Shown: positions 50,601 through 60,180, counted from the stretch's first letter. The stretch is 64,000 bases of DNA from Desertimonas sp963732335 (GCA_963732335.1 CAVSZO010000037.1:51550-115549); one strand, 5' to 3'. A program made the numbers and translations. The notes: generated from the letters alone by a model not told the origin.

Positions 50601-50821
50601 CGCCTCGGTTGGCAGAGGTAGTCGGCGACAGCCGCGCGCTGCGAATCAAATCGCCGGCCTCGCTGCGCCTCGTACCACTCCTTGTCGAAGGTGCGAGAAG
50701 CAACGATGGTCAGGAGTTGGCGGTGCCGATGCACGGCCTTTAGGGCCGGCCGAAGAGTACGTCTCACACGCGCCGGGGTGCGGTTCCATGCGGCACGTGC
50801 GGCCTTCTGGTACGCGGACAC
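47618..50821 (-). CDS. Large GT2-GT2-GT4 (CgeB-like) glycosyltransferase fusion (frameshifted)
   Basis: About 1,070 aa in three frames. Part A (50821-49440): a helical leader (VSAYQKAARAAWNRTPARVR type), then RPFVSVIVPTWNRASLLAQS, DFEIIVVDDGSTDDTCHVVR, GVGAARNRGIDEARGELVAF, LDTDNTWEPDFL and FDTTLRRAVDYDLVLRLSRR, a full GT2. Part B (49440-48600): GLATTVSWVEAVREVSLEGH, VAFATATNLAIAAATGATLV, GEVFRVPTALSGVLAVRTID and NSMTDVDFSLRLADAARGVT, a second, degenerate GT2 without a clear D-x-D. Part C (48560-47700): LDCVIPSMATVNIEWVISHP, IGPPVVFVGNSRRVDRPVVR, LGALYASASVVLNDHWDDMR and LSNRLFDAVACGTRVISDDI, a GT4/CgeB-type GT-B domain. Shifts lie near 49440 and 48440. It is followed by truncated genes and preceded by rgpF-like DNA. 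Confidence 0.8.
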
Positions 50822-50827
50822 GTGGCG

Positions 50828-51817
50828 TCAGTACCTCACTGACGGCCACATGACCCAGGCTCGAGCAGGGGTTCTGAGCAACCGTTCACCCGGGCGAGTT
50901 GGATAGTGCGACGCAGTGCGGTCGAGGAACTCGCGCACCCCGGAGAACTCGTGTGGGTATTTGCGTTCGAACTTGCGCAAGAGCGCGTCAGCACCCAGTT
51001 TGTAAGGGTCGTGGCGCAACGTGTCAATCTTGACGATCGGCAGTCTGCCATCCAGCGCACGATCGGCGAGGGCGTAAACCGGATTACATGGCTCCAGGGC
51101 TCGTGCCTGGACCACGGTCCTCGGCGGTCGAGACTGCGATCCCTGAGCCGGCCGGTGCTCCGCCCACCAAGCCACGCGGCGGCGAGCGGTAATCTCATCC
51201 TCCCTCGTTGGGAGGAAGTACGACGCGCCGCGGAACCCGGCAGCCTGCAGACATTGGGACAAGCCAACCTCATGTCGACGGATCACCTGCGAGCGATCGG
51301 AGAGCGGCACCATTCGCTCCCAGAACTCCCGAAAGGCTGAGGACGCCACGACCCAGGGGCGGAACACAAGGAGGTTGCCCTGGAGATGCGGGGCAATCCG
51401 CTGGCAGGCCGTCAGCCCCCAGTAGTCAACAGGCTGGGACTTCATCTCCGCGAAGATCGATGAGTACGACCGTAGCGGGCCGACGAAGGTGTCATTGAGG
51501 ATCACGACCTCGTCGTACGCATCAAGTTCATCGACCGCGGCAAGTCCTTCTCTCCGACTCCAGAAGTCGTAGCCGAAGTTCGCTCGTCGTAGAAGCTCGG
51601 TCCTGGACGAGAGCCAGGCCTCCGACGAAGCGGTCAGGTCCGACGTCGAGACCACGATGACACGGTCAACAGCCCGCGATCGCCTCAATGCTGCGGCGTA
51701 CGTGCGGCGCGACAAGTCCGTCGACGTCAAAGTGGGCCATGACTGCCAAGCGACGCGGTCGACCATTGTTCAAGTCGCGACCAGTTGCGGATCCGACGCC
51801 AGCCACTCGACGCGCAT
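50828..51817 (-). CDS. RgpF-family rhamnan synthesis protein
   Basis: RgpF (pfam05045) proteins act in rhamnose-glucose polysaccharide assembly as glycosyltransferases or modifying enzymes. In one frame: LRRSRAVDRVIVVSTSDLTA, LLRRANFGYDFWSRREGLAA (the conserved N-x-G-x-D), AYDEVVILNDTFVGPLRSYS (NDS/T motif), EMKSQPVDYWGLTACQRIAP, HLQGNLLVFRPWVVASSAFR, ASYFLPTREDEITARRRVAW and PIVKIDTLRHDPYKLGADAL. One shift near 51775 connects to an N-terminus RVEWLASDPQLVAT then RLAVMAHFDVDGLVAPHVRR, which the family needs; ATG 51817 starts it. About 325 aa. It precedes the large GT fusion by 7 bases, so they are surely co-translated; both probably build one polymer. Confidence 0.83.
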
Positions 51818-51934
51818 TGGGACGAGCGTACCGGCTCGATGTCGAGCCTCGCGAACGGTCACGGGTCCGTGTGGAGCTCTCCGACAACCACGGAGAGATC
51901 TCGTGTCGGGTGTGCTCCTTATCTGTGATGGGAC

Positions 51935-52215
51935 CCCGGTCAATGAGGTCCAAGTTGTTCGCGGACTTCCCACGCCAACGCATCCATCCGATCTCGAAGC
52001 CGTTTGATCTCGTACGTTGTGGACTCCGACGATGCACGAAGCTCCGCCGACTCCTCGAACCAGTCTGGCATTCGAGCGTCGGACATGGGCTCCGTCTCGA
52101 GCAGTTCGGGCGCGCCCACGGGCGTTCGCGGGCAGTCTTCGCAGCATCGCGAGGAACTCCAGCTCGCTCCTCCGCGTTGGGTTGCCATGACTCGATCGTC
52201 CACGAGCGGAGTCCA
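51935..52215 (-). CDS. Unrecognised coiled-coil remnant
   Basis: Bridging a shift near 52120 gives MLDSARGRSSHGNPTRRSEL, EFLAMLRRLPANARGR and then APELLETEPMSDARMPDWFE, ESAELRASSESTTYEIKRLR and DRMDALAWEVREQLGPH. The last 50 residues look like a real helical, charged tail such as follows methyltransferases or GTs in this locus. There is no domain I can name, and no clear start. It may be the surviving C-terminus of a deleted gene. Confidence 0.3.
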
Positions 52216-52233
52216 GCATTTCGCCTTCTACTC

Positions 52234-52679
52234 GGCCGTGTTGTCGTTGGTGAGTCCTCCAGAGCGGCCTTTGGTGGCCGTGGTGAGGTGGCCGAGTTGG
52301 CCGACGCGCATTATTCGCTTGATCGCCGAGCCGGACTGGAGGTTGCGGGCGAGTGCGACCGTCTGGGTGGATTGTGCCCACCGAGGGCATGGGCCAGGGC
52401 GTGATCAGCTCCACCGGACTTGATGCGGGCCAATCGGCGGCGCGCACGAGGATGCAGTTGGCGCGGGGTGACGCGTAGGTCGTCGGGGACGAGTCGTTGC
52501 TCGTCGTCGTCCCAGGTCAGCCGGATGTCGAGGTCGTAGGGGTCATTGTCGGTGACGACGATGCGCACCGAGCGGGGAACGATTCGGGCCAGCCCGTTGG
52601 GGCCGACCGGAACGTTGCCGCGTGTGGTGATGTCGAACTTCACCATTGCTCCATCGGTATCCTGGGTGTCCTGAAGCAT
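52234..52679 (-). CDS. Small hypothetical regulatory-like protein (one frameshift)
   Basis: From ATG 52679: MLQDTQDTDGAMVKFDITTR, GNVPVGPNGLARIVPRSVRI, VVTDNDPYDLDIRLTWDDDE, QRLVPDDLRVTPRQLHPRAR, RRLARIKSGGADHALAHALGG and, after a shift near 52385, TVALARNLQSGSAIKRIMRV and GQLGHLTTATKGRSGG. Actinobacterial genomes carry many such small proteins with a beta-rich first half and a helical second half; I cannot give a function. It starts about 277 bases from the divergent deacetylase gene. Confidence 0.4.
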
Positions 52680-52955
52680 AGGCACAGCGAGTGGGTCTCC
52701 CACCGATTCGGGATGGCTGCACGGGTACTGGATGAAAGCACACGTCCTCGCCAACGTCGGTCGTTGATCGTGGCGGTGGAATCGCCAGGACCTTGTCCCG
52801 GTCCTCACTGAGGCAAGGTCATGTTGTCTAGGTATCGACTCCCTAGGGTTGTCGATAGTCATAGGTCGTCGATAGCATTGTCCGATGCACCGCGGATGGT
52901 CGCCCCGGCGGAAGCCATCGGTGGGTTGATCCACCCTGAAATTCGAGGTAACGAA
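52680..52955. promoter_or_regulatory. Divergent intergenic region upstream of the deacetylase
   Basis: Within these 276 bases are an imperfect hairpin CTAGG (52828-52832) / CCTAG (52842-52846) and two direct copies of GTCGATAG (52851-52858 and 52867-52874, 16 bases apart). They could be operator half-sites; that is inference. GAGG at 52945-52948 is 7 bases before GTG 52956 and fixes the deacetylase start. Confidence 0.35.
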
Positions 52956-55496
52956 GTGAAGTCGACGCGCACGCGTGCCGCCCGCATCTTGATGATCGGT
53001 GCGACCCTCGGTATGACCATCGGACTGGCATCATCTGGTCTGACGGCAGCCGCCGCGGACGACCCGGAGCCGCCGAGTGCGGAGCAGGTGACCAACACCG
53101 CACCAGCGACCACGGACCCGGTCGTCACACCTCCCGCTGCTGAGCCGCCGACGGCCCCACAGCCACCGGCGACCGAAGCAGTCGCCGAGACCCCACCCCC
53201 GTCCACCGATGAAGTGGCCGAACCTGCGACGCCGCCGGTGGTCTCCGAGCCGCCGGTGGTGTCCGAGCCGCCGGTGGTCTCCGAGCCGCCGGTGGTGTCC
53301 GAGCGCGCCGGTGGTGTCCGAGCCGCCGGTGGTGTCCGAGCCGCCGGTGGTGTCCGAGCCGCCGGTGGTGTCCGAGCCGCCGGTGGTCTCCGAGCCGCCG
53401 GTGGTCTCCGAGCCGCCGGTGGTCTCCGAGCCTCCAGCGACGGGGGAATCGCCAGTGACGACCGGTCCACCCGTGACGACAGAGCCGGCGATCGTGCCGA
53501 CGGTTCCGCGTTCGCTACAGGCCGTCGGTGGGGATGGCTCGGTGCGTCTGACGTGGGTGGCGCCGATATCGAATGGCGGCTCGCCGATCCTTGACTACGT
53601 GATCGAGGTCGGTCACGCCGGCGTGTGGACAACGATCAACGATGGGGTGCGGGCGACGACGGGCTACACGGTGACCGGGCTGACCAACGGCTCGACCTAC
53701 TACTTCCGTGTGGGCGCCGGTAACGCCGCCGGTCTCGGCGTGTTCACGCCGAGCGTGAACGCTGTGGCGTTCACCGCTGAGGCGTTCACCGCTGTGGCGT
53801 TCAGCGTGGCGACGGTTCCTCGTTCGCTGCAGGCCGTCCCTGGGAATGGCTCGGTGCGTCTTACGTGGACAGCGCCGACATCGAATGGCGGCTCGCCGAT
53901 CACCGACTACTTCATCCAGGTCGGCCACGCCGGCGTGTGGAGAACCATCAACGACGGTGTGCGGGCGACGACGGGCTACACGGTGAGCGGGCTGACCAGC
54001 GGCTCGACCTACTACTTCCATCTCCGCGCCTCGTAACGCCGCCGGTTTCGGCGTGTACACGCCGAGCGTGAAGGCTGTGCCGGTCACCGTGCCGACGGTT
54101 ACGCGTTCGCTGCAGGCCGTCCCTGGGAATGGCTCGGTGCGTCTTACGTGGGCGGCGCCGATATCGAATGGTGGCTCGCCGATCACCGGCTACACGATCG
54201 TCTACGCCCCCTCCGGCGGGACGTGGAGCAGCATCAACGTGTCGGCCGGCGTCCGGAGCCGAGTCATCGCCGGACTGCGTAGCGGCACCCCGTACTACTT
54301 CCGTGTGGCGGCCTACAACTCGGTCGGGCGCTCGCCGTGGACGAGCAGTCTGATGGCGATCCCGATTGCGACACCTTCGGTCCCGAGATCGGTGACGGCC
54401 ACGCCTGGGGGCTATGCGGTGACGGTGCGTTGGACGGCCCCGGCATCGACCGGCGGAGCGCCGATCCAGGCCTACACGATCGTCTACGCCCCGACTGGTG
54501 GGACGTGGACCAGCATCAACGTCTCGGCCTCGACACGAGCTCGCACGATCACCGGACTGCGCAGCGGCGCCACCTACTACTTCCGTGTGGCTGCCGGAAA
54601 TGCCGCCGGTCTCAGCGCGTACACGCCGAGCGTGAAGGCTGTGCCGTTCGGTCTGCCGACGGTTCCGCGTTCGCTGCAGGCCGTCGGTGGGGGTGGCTCG
54701 GTGCGTCTGACGTGGACGACGCCGATATCGACTGGCGGCTCGCCGATCAACGGCTACACCATGATCTACGCCCCCGCGGGCGGGACGTGGACCAGCATCA
54801 ACGTCTCGGCCTCGACACGAGCTGGCACGATCACCGGCCTGCGCAGCGGCACCACCTACTACTTCCGTGTCTCGGCCACCAACTCGTTCGGCCGCTCACC
54901 GTGGACGCCGAGCGTGAAGGCTGTGCCGTTAAGAGGGCCGACGGTCTATCTCACATTCGACGACGGCCCATCGGCGGCCTATACGGCGCAGGTCCTTGCC
55001 ACGCTCGCACGGTTCGGGGCTGTGCGCGACGTTCTTCGTGGTCGGTCAAGAGGTGTCAGCCGAACCGCAATTGGTTGCCCAGACGGCGGCGGCCGGTCAT
55101 GCCATCGCGAACCACACGTGGAGCCATCCCGACCTCACCGGGCTCAGTGATGATCGCATTCGGAGCGAGCTGACCAGGACAGATCAGGCAGTGCGTGCCA
55201 TCATCTCAGTGGGGACGAGGTACTATCGGCCGCCGTACGGCAGCACGAGTACGAGGGTCCGCAACGTAGCTGCCGGTCTCGGCATGCAGGAAGTCCTGTG
55301 GACAATCGATACGCGCGACTGGCAGCGGCCGGGCGCGTCGTCGATCGCCAGCTCGGTGCTCAACAGCGTACGCGACGGCTCCGTCGTCCTGTTCCACGAT
55401 GGTGGCGGCAACCGCTCGCAGACGGTGGAGGCCCTGCAAGTCGTCCTCCCCGAATTGCTGAGACGGGGATTCCAAACCAGTGTCATCTCCAGCTGA
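52956..55496 (+). CDS. Secreted polysaccharide deacetylase with five FN3 domains and VVSEPP repeats (frameshifted)
   Basis: GTG start with GAGG 7 bases upstream. Signal peptide RILMIGATLGMTIGLASSGL then TAAAA. A Pro/Glu-rich stalk with eleven EPPVVS repeats is followed by five fibronectin-III domains (about 53497, 53807, 54090, 54370, 54655 onward), each with PRSLQAV..SVRLTW and STYYFRV-like strands. The C-terminal NodB domain (54940-55490) has VYLTFDDGPSAA (motif 1), AIANHTWSHPDLTG (motif 2, metal His pair), YYRPPYGSTST (motif 3), DTRDWQRPG (motif 4) and SVVLFHDGGG (motif 5), so all metal and catalytic residues are there. It should remove N-acetyl groups from peptidoglycan or a surface polysaccharide outside the cell. 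Shifts at 53300, 54035 and 55020. About 840 aa. Confidence 0.85.
53232..53430 (+). repeat. 18-bp tandem repeat, 11 copies (EPPVVS stalk)
   Basis: Eleven units of ccgccggtggtstccgag; unit 5 carries one extra base, which breaks the frame. Units 1, 3 and 9-11 have ctc where the others have gtc. Encodes a rigid Pro-rich stalk in the deacetylase. Slippage could vary its length. Confidence 0.9.
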
Positions 55497-55559
55497 GCGG
55501 TCGCTGTAGCTCCGACGCTTGCGCCGCCCGGTCGTTCAGTGCCTCATCGTCGCGCGCTG

Positions 55560-57775
55560 ATGGCTGCCATGCACATGCCACGTCGTCGTCGCCTCGCCGC
55601 CCTTGCCGTCGCGCTCGTTGCCGCGGCGTTGGTCACGGTGACGCCTGTCGGCGATGCAGACGCGGCGACGACGGTCTTCTTCAACGGCGCCGGGTCGGCC
55701 CCGCGGATCAGCATGATCGGTGACTCCACGCTCGAGGCGGTGCGCTCGACGAACCAGTTCGAGCCGCTCAAGCGCTTCAACTTCGTCTACGACGCCGAAG
55801 CGTGCCGGCGCACGGCGATCCCGTCGTGCAGCGTGGGGGGCCACACGCCTGACACCACCATCAGCGTGATGCGCCGGCTCTCGGGGCAGTTGGGCTCCGT
55901 GTCGGCGATCATGGGCGGGTACAACGATCCCAGCTTTAGCTTCGGTTCTGCGGTCGACCAGGTGATGGCGGAGGCCGGGCGGCAGGGCATCCCGACGGTG
56001 ATGTGGCTGTCGTTGCGCGAGAACGTCTCCTCCGTCTTTTATCTCCAACGCGGAATTTCGCGCCAACAACCGGACGCTGTACCAGAAAGCGATCCAGTAC
56101 GGCCCGCGCCTGCAGATCGCCGACTGGGCGTCCTATTCGGCCAACCATCCGGAGTGGTTCTATGCCGACGGCATCCACCCCCGGCCATCCGGCGCCAAGG
56201 CCGGAGCCGGTTTCATCGCCGATCAAGCAGCCCGCGTGCTGGCCGGCGTGATCGTCACATCGCCGGCAGGTCTGACGCGACCTTCGGCACCGCGGTCGCT
56301 GTCCTCGATGGTGGGCTACGGGGTGGGCTCCGGTCGTGTGCGCCTGACGTGGGCGGCGCCCGGTGCGACGGGTGGCGCGCCGATCACGGACTACGTGGTC
56401 CAACGCTCGTACAACCGCGGCCTCACGTGGGTGTCGTTGAGCGATGGCTTATCGACGAGTCGGACGTATACGGCGACCGGGCTGACCAATGGGGCGACGT
56501 ACCAGTTCCCGCGTCGCCGCTCGCAACAAGGTGGGTTGGGGGCCGGTCAGCAACGTCGTGACGGCGACGCCGCAGCCCACGGTGCCGTCGCCGCCACGTT
56601 CACTGAAAGCGGTAGCCGGCTCGGGCCGGGTCACACTCAGCTGGATCGTGCCGAGCTCGAGTGGCGGCTTGCCGATCACCGACTACGTGGTGCAACGCTC
56701 GTACAACCGCGGCCTCACGTGGGTGTCATTGAGCGACGGTGTCTCGACAAGTCGCTCGTACGTGGCGACCGGGTTGGCCAACGGGGCGACCTACCAGTTC
56801 CGCGTGGCCGCCCGCAACGCCGTCGGCTGGAGTCGGGTGAGCAACGTCGTCACGGCCACCCCCACTGCGCCGTTCTTGGCGATGCAGCTCATCGCCGACA
56901 CCACGACCACGTCTGCGAGCACTTCGGTACCAGCCACGACGACGAGTACGACGTCGTCGACCACCACGGTTCCACCCACGACGACGAGTACGACGTCGTC
57001 GACCACCACGGTTCCACCCACGACGACGAGTACGACGTCGTCGACCACCACGGTTCCACCCGTCGAGCCTCCGAGCACCACGGTGGCGCCGACGACGTCG
57101 GCCGTGTCCGAGGTGTTCACGATCGGCGACATCGTCTGGCTCGACGCCAACAGCGACGGCTTGCAGCAATCCGACGAGGCCGGCATCGAAGGGGTCGTCG
57201 TCGTGCTGCTCGACGGCGCGAACGTCGAACTCGCCCGCGACGTGACGGACCACCAGGGGGCCTACGAGTTCACCGATGTCGCCGCTGGGTCACACGTGCT
57301 CGAACTCAAATTGCCCCAGGGCTACGCCATCACGCAGGCGGATCAGGGGTTCGACGACGAGCTCGACTCTGACCTCGTCAGCGTCGACGAGCTGCGTGGG
57401 ACGACGCGCACGGACGTCATCGCCCTCCCCGCTGATCGACCAGACGGTTTCGACCTCGGCCTGATCCTCGCCCCGGTGGATGTCCCTGAGCCGACGACAA
57501 CGGCGGCGCCAGCGGTCACGACCACCACCGCTGCCCTACCGTCGACGACGGCCGCGACGACCGAGGCCCCGACGACCGATGCGCCGACGACCGATGCGCC
57601 GACGACGACGCTGCCGCCGACGACGACGCTGCCGCCGACGGAAGTGCCGACGACACAACCGCACACGACGACGCTGCCGCCGACGACGACGCTGCCGCCG
57701 ACGGAAGTGCCGACGACGCAGGCGCCGACGACGCAGGCGCCGACGACCACCGTTACGCCGACGACGACGTCCTAA
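55560..57775 (+). CDS. Secreted SGNH hydrolase with FN3, SdrD-B and Thr/Pro-rich modules (copy 2, frameshifted)
   Basis: Paralogue of the 11.8-13.9 kb gene and more complete. Signal peptide RRRRLAALAVALVAAALVTV. SGNH block I APRISMIGDSTLEAV (catalytic Ser), GNxND-like block IMGGYNDPSFSFGSAV, and WFYADGIHPRPSGA with D-x-x-H. Two FN3 domains (from about 56285 and 56590) are followed by a Thr/Ser/Pro spacer with three 42-bp repeats, an SdrD-B domain (57117-57470: FTIGDIVWLDANSDGLQQSD, GVVVVLLDGANVELARDVTD) and a terminal Thr/Pro-rich tail with a 63-bp period. No LPxTG or C-terminal helix is present. Expected to be an extracellular esterase/deacylase on a stalk. Shifts near 56036, 56510 and 56560. 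ATG 55560 is one of several clustered starts. Confidence 0.82.
56936..57061 (+). repeat. 42-bp tandem repeat, 3 copies
   Basis: Three identical 42-base units encode TTTSTTSSTTTVPP in the SGNH copy 2 spacer. Thr/Ser-rich stalks of this kind are typical sites for O-glycans in other systems. Confidence 0.9.
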
Positions 57776-57785
57776 CACCACCGAC

Positions 57786-57905
57786 CGGCGCGCCCGCACG
57801 GTCCGTGGCGGCACTCGTAAGTGCGTGGCGAGCAGCGAGATGCAGTCCCAGTCGTTGCCGAAGACCTGGTCCTTGACAACGAGACCGGCATCGGCCTCCA
57901 CCGCC
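57786..57905 (-). pseudogene. Methyltransferase C-terminal remnant
   Basis: The minus strand reads EADAGLVVKDQVFGNDWDCI then SLLATHL, almost the same as the C-terminus of the methyltransferase at 9.8-10.6 kb (VKDQVFRNDWDCISVL); the DNA is also nearly identical over about 45 bases. Nothing of the SAM domain remains upstream. It converges on SGNH copy 2, as the 9.8-11.8 kb genes do on SGNH copy 1. Confidence 0.7.
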
Positions 57906-58095
57906 GGTCCGATCGTCCTCGCGTTGTTGGTGGCGTCCTGTTCTGGCCGGAATCGAGCCGCGTCGCGTCGACCCTTGGACGTTTAGGCGACAACTCAGGT
58001 GTGGCGGTGCCGGTTGTTGGAGCGCCGGTTGGATGGGTTGGTCGACCATGCGTACGTTAGTTCGCCACGGCTGACCGGTGGGCAGCGACCGACGC

Positions 58096-58387
58096 TCATC
58101 GCCGGTTGGGCTTTACCGCCGCTCGTCGGAGGTGTCGGTAGAGCGAGTTCTTGCCGATCTTGAAACGATGCCGCAGCTCAGTGATGCTGTCGCCAGACGC
58201 GGTCGGCGTTGATCAGGTCGGCGACCTGCTGCTCGCTGAGGATGGTGTCGTGGGCGATCACCGGCGGAACGGTCCGCATCACACGGTTCTGACGAGGGGC
58301 GATGACGGTTTTGAGGAAGTCGACGACCCTTTCGTCGAGGTTTGAGAGCTGTCTGGTTGCGTCCACGAGGTGCCTGCTCAGAGGCAC
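58096..58387 (-). CDS. Small HTH protein (one frameshift)
   Basis: From GTG 58387 (GGGG upstream): MPLSRHLVDATRQLSNLDER, VVDFLKTVIAPRQNRVMRTV, PPVIAHDTILSEQQVADLIN and, after a shift near 58190, DSITELRHRFKIGKNSLYRH followed by LRRAAVKPNRR. The ending is a helix-turn-helix like that at the C-terminus of resolvases or invertases. It sits next to a tyrosine-recombinase fragment, so it likely belonged to a mobile element. About 97 aa. Confidence 0.45.
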
Positions 58388-58474
58388 TTTTATCCCCGCA
58401 GGCTGGACACGTCGAGGCTCCGAAACCGACTCGTGACCTCCACCATGTGGTGGCACCTGCAACGGAGGAGTCCC

Positions 58475-58800
58475 GTGATCACGTCCTACTCGCGCTGGTG
58501 GCGTACCACCGGCCGCTCGCATAAGACGCTCGAGAACTACGTCTACACGCTGCGCCGGCTCGCTGCCCGCCTCGGCGGGTGAGGCACGCCTCCTCGAGGC
58601 GACACGCGCCGACCTCGAGGGCTTCCTCGCCGACCGCATGGGCAAGGTGGCGCCGGCGACGGTTAGCAACGAGTTCCGCGCCCTGCGCAGCTTCTACGGC
58701 TGGCTATTCGAGGACGGCGAGCTCGATGTCAACCCGGCCGCCCGACTGCGTGGCCCACGCGGGCCCGAGACGTCGGTGACCCATGAACGGAGGCTACTCA
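58475..58800 (+). pseudogene. Tyrosine recombinase, N-terminal fragment
   Basis: GTG 58475 follows the strong ribosome site GGAGGAG. It reads MITSYSRWWRTTGRSHKTLE, NYVYTLRRLAARLGG, then after a shift near 58580 LLEATRADLEGFLADRMGKV, APATVSNEFRALRSFYGWLF and EDGELDVNPAARLRGPRGPE. This is the core-binding (SAM-like) domain of phage/XerC-type integrases. The catalytic domain with R-H-R-Y is missing; similarity fades at about 58790, before the IS element. Confidence 0.75.
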
Positions 58801-58846
58801 TCGTGGACCTCTTGGTGGTGCCGACGTCGATGTCGAAGATCAACTC

Positions 58847-58889
58847 GCGATTCATACTCGGCGAATCGCACTTGATAGGGAATCAAGTG
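58847..58889. other. Two adjoining hairpins
   Basis: GCGATTC (58847-58853) pairs with GAATCGC (58863-58869), and CACTTGAT (58869-58876) pairs with ATCAAGTG (58882-58889), loop 5 bases. They are head to tail, sharing one base. They could be a recombination or RNA-structure signal left from the interrupted element. Confidence 0.4.
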
Positions 58890-58977
58890 GTAAGTGAAGG
58901 GGCGTCGTCGCCGCATTCTTCCAGCTAGACCGCGTTGTTGATCGCCTGAGGTTGCCCCGGTTCGGCGGACGGGTTGG

Positions 58978-59875
58978 TTATGCGGCGATGCCGTCCTGAC
59001 GACGGTACCAGTTGGTCTCGGCCTCGATCGGGGTGCAGTAGTTGAGGCTCGAGTGGAGCCGGCGCGAGTTGAACCAGCCTTCGATCCAGCGGATCACGGC
59101 GCGGCGGGCCTCGGCCCGCGTCGCCCAGCGCTGACGGTGAGCGAGCTCTCGCTTCAGCGACCCGAAGAAGCTCTCCGCGGCGGCGTTATCCCAGCACACC
59201 CCGGTGGCGCCCATCGACTGGACGACGCCGAGACGCTCGCACTGCTCACCGAACTCGGCCGAGGTGTATTGCCAGCCACGGTCGGAGTGGAAGATCACCC
59301 GAGTCGACGTGGCCGCCGCGGGTGGCCACCGCCGTGTTCAACGCGTCGGCGACGAGGGTGGTGCGCAGGTGCTCGGCGAGTGACCAGCCGATCACCCGCC
59401 GGGAGAACAAGTCGATGACGGTGGCCAGGTACAGCCAGCCCTCCCCGGTGCGCAGGTAGGTGATGTCACCACACCAGGTGACGTTCGGGGCGGTCGGGTT
59501 GAAGTCCCGCCCGACCCGATCCGAAGCGGCCTTCGCCGAGCGGTCGATGATCGTGGTGCGCACCTTGCGCCGCCCGGACTCGCCTTCCCAGCCGTTGACC
59601 CGCATGATCCGGGCGACCCGCTTGCGCGACGGATTGAAGCCCTGGCGCCCCAGCCAGGCATGCACCCGCGGCGCCCCATAGGTCCGTGCCGAGCACTCCC
59701 AGATCGCCTCGATCTCCACCGTCAGCTGACGATCGGTGAGCTCCCGCTCCGACGGTGGCCGGGACTCCCAGTCATAGAACCCGGAACGGGACACGGCCAG
59801 CACCCGGCACATCTCCGCCACCGACCACACACAGTCAGGGTTCGCCTTCTCCTCGCCGATGAACGTGTACACCAT
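58978..59875 (-). CDS. IS3 transposase OrfB (DDE, one frameshift)
   Basis: rve/DDE integrase-core transposase. SVAEMCRVLAVSRSGFYDWE and TYGAPRVHAWLGRQGFNPSR (the HTH_21 part), then NVTWCGDITYLRTGEGWLYL with the first Asp, VIDLFSRRVIGWSLAEHLRT, a shift near 59292, IFHSDRGWQYTSAEFGEQCE with the second Asp, and VCWDNAAAESFFGSLKRELA with the catalytic Glu. The ending NYCTPIEAETNWYRRQDG is usual. ATG 59875 lies 3 bases past the OrfA stop; in this family the active protein is normally an OrfA-OrfB fusion made by -1 frameshifting, and the OrfB frame is open upstream to about 59965. The single shift inside means it is dead or misread. Confidence 0.88.
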
Positions 59876-59877
59876 CG

Positions 59878-60180
59878 TCACACGCTCTTCGGGTGCGACG
59901 CCGAGAAGTAGGCGACTGCTTTTCCCAAGATGTCCCGCTCCCGGGTGACCCGCTCCAGCTCGCAACGCAGCTCACGGATCTCCGCTCGCTCCGCCGCCGT
60001 CGGCGCCCCGGCAGCCTGTTCGCGGGCCTCGCGGACCCAGTTGCCCAGCGATGAGTCGTGCAGCTTCAGCTCGCGGGCGACCTTGGCGATCTGGCCGCCA
60101 GAGGCCTCGACCATCGCCACCGCCTCAGCCTTGAACTCGGGTGTGAACTTCCGCCTCGGTCGGCGGCTACTCGTTGACAT
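59878..60180 (-). CDS. IS3 transposase OrfA
   Basis: About 100 aa: MSTSSRRPRRKFTPEFKAEA, VAMVEASGGQIAKVARELKL, HDSSLGNWVREAREQAAG (helix-turn-helix of the HTH_Tnp_1 type), then a leucine-zipper region AAERAEIRELRCELERVTRE and RDILGKAVAYFSASHPKSV. It binds the IS ends. A GGGAAAAG stretch near the 3' end, within the overlap with the OrfB frame, could be the slippery site for -1 frameshifting. Open frame extends to 60228, but that would run into the inverted repeat, so ATG 60180 is used. Confidence 0.88.
   Translation of the reverse strand: MSTSSRRPRRKFTPEFKAEAVAMVEASGGQIAKVARELKLHDSSLGNWVREAREQAAGAPTAAERAEIRELRCELERVTRERDILGKAVAYFSASHPKSV

Noticed and set aside
53232..53430. CRISPR or satellite outside genes
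   Set aside because: Direct tandem 18-bp units with no spacers, coding in frame for a Pro-rich stalk.
56936..57061. CRISPR-like array
   Set aside because: The repeats are contiguous with no spacers and are in-frame coding sequence for a Thr-rich stalk.
57480..57775. LPxTG-type sorting signal at the end of the SGNH protein
   Set aside because: The C-terminus is Thr/Pro repeats up to the stop, with no LPxTG, hydrophobic helix or basic tail.
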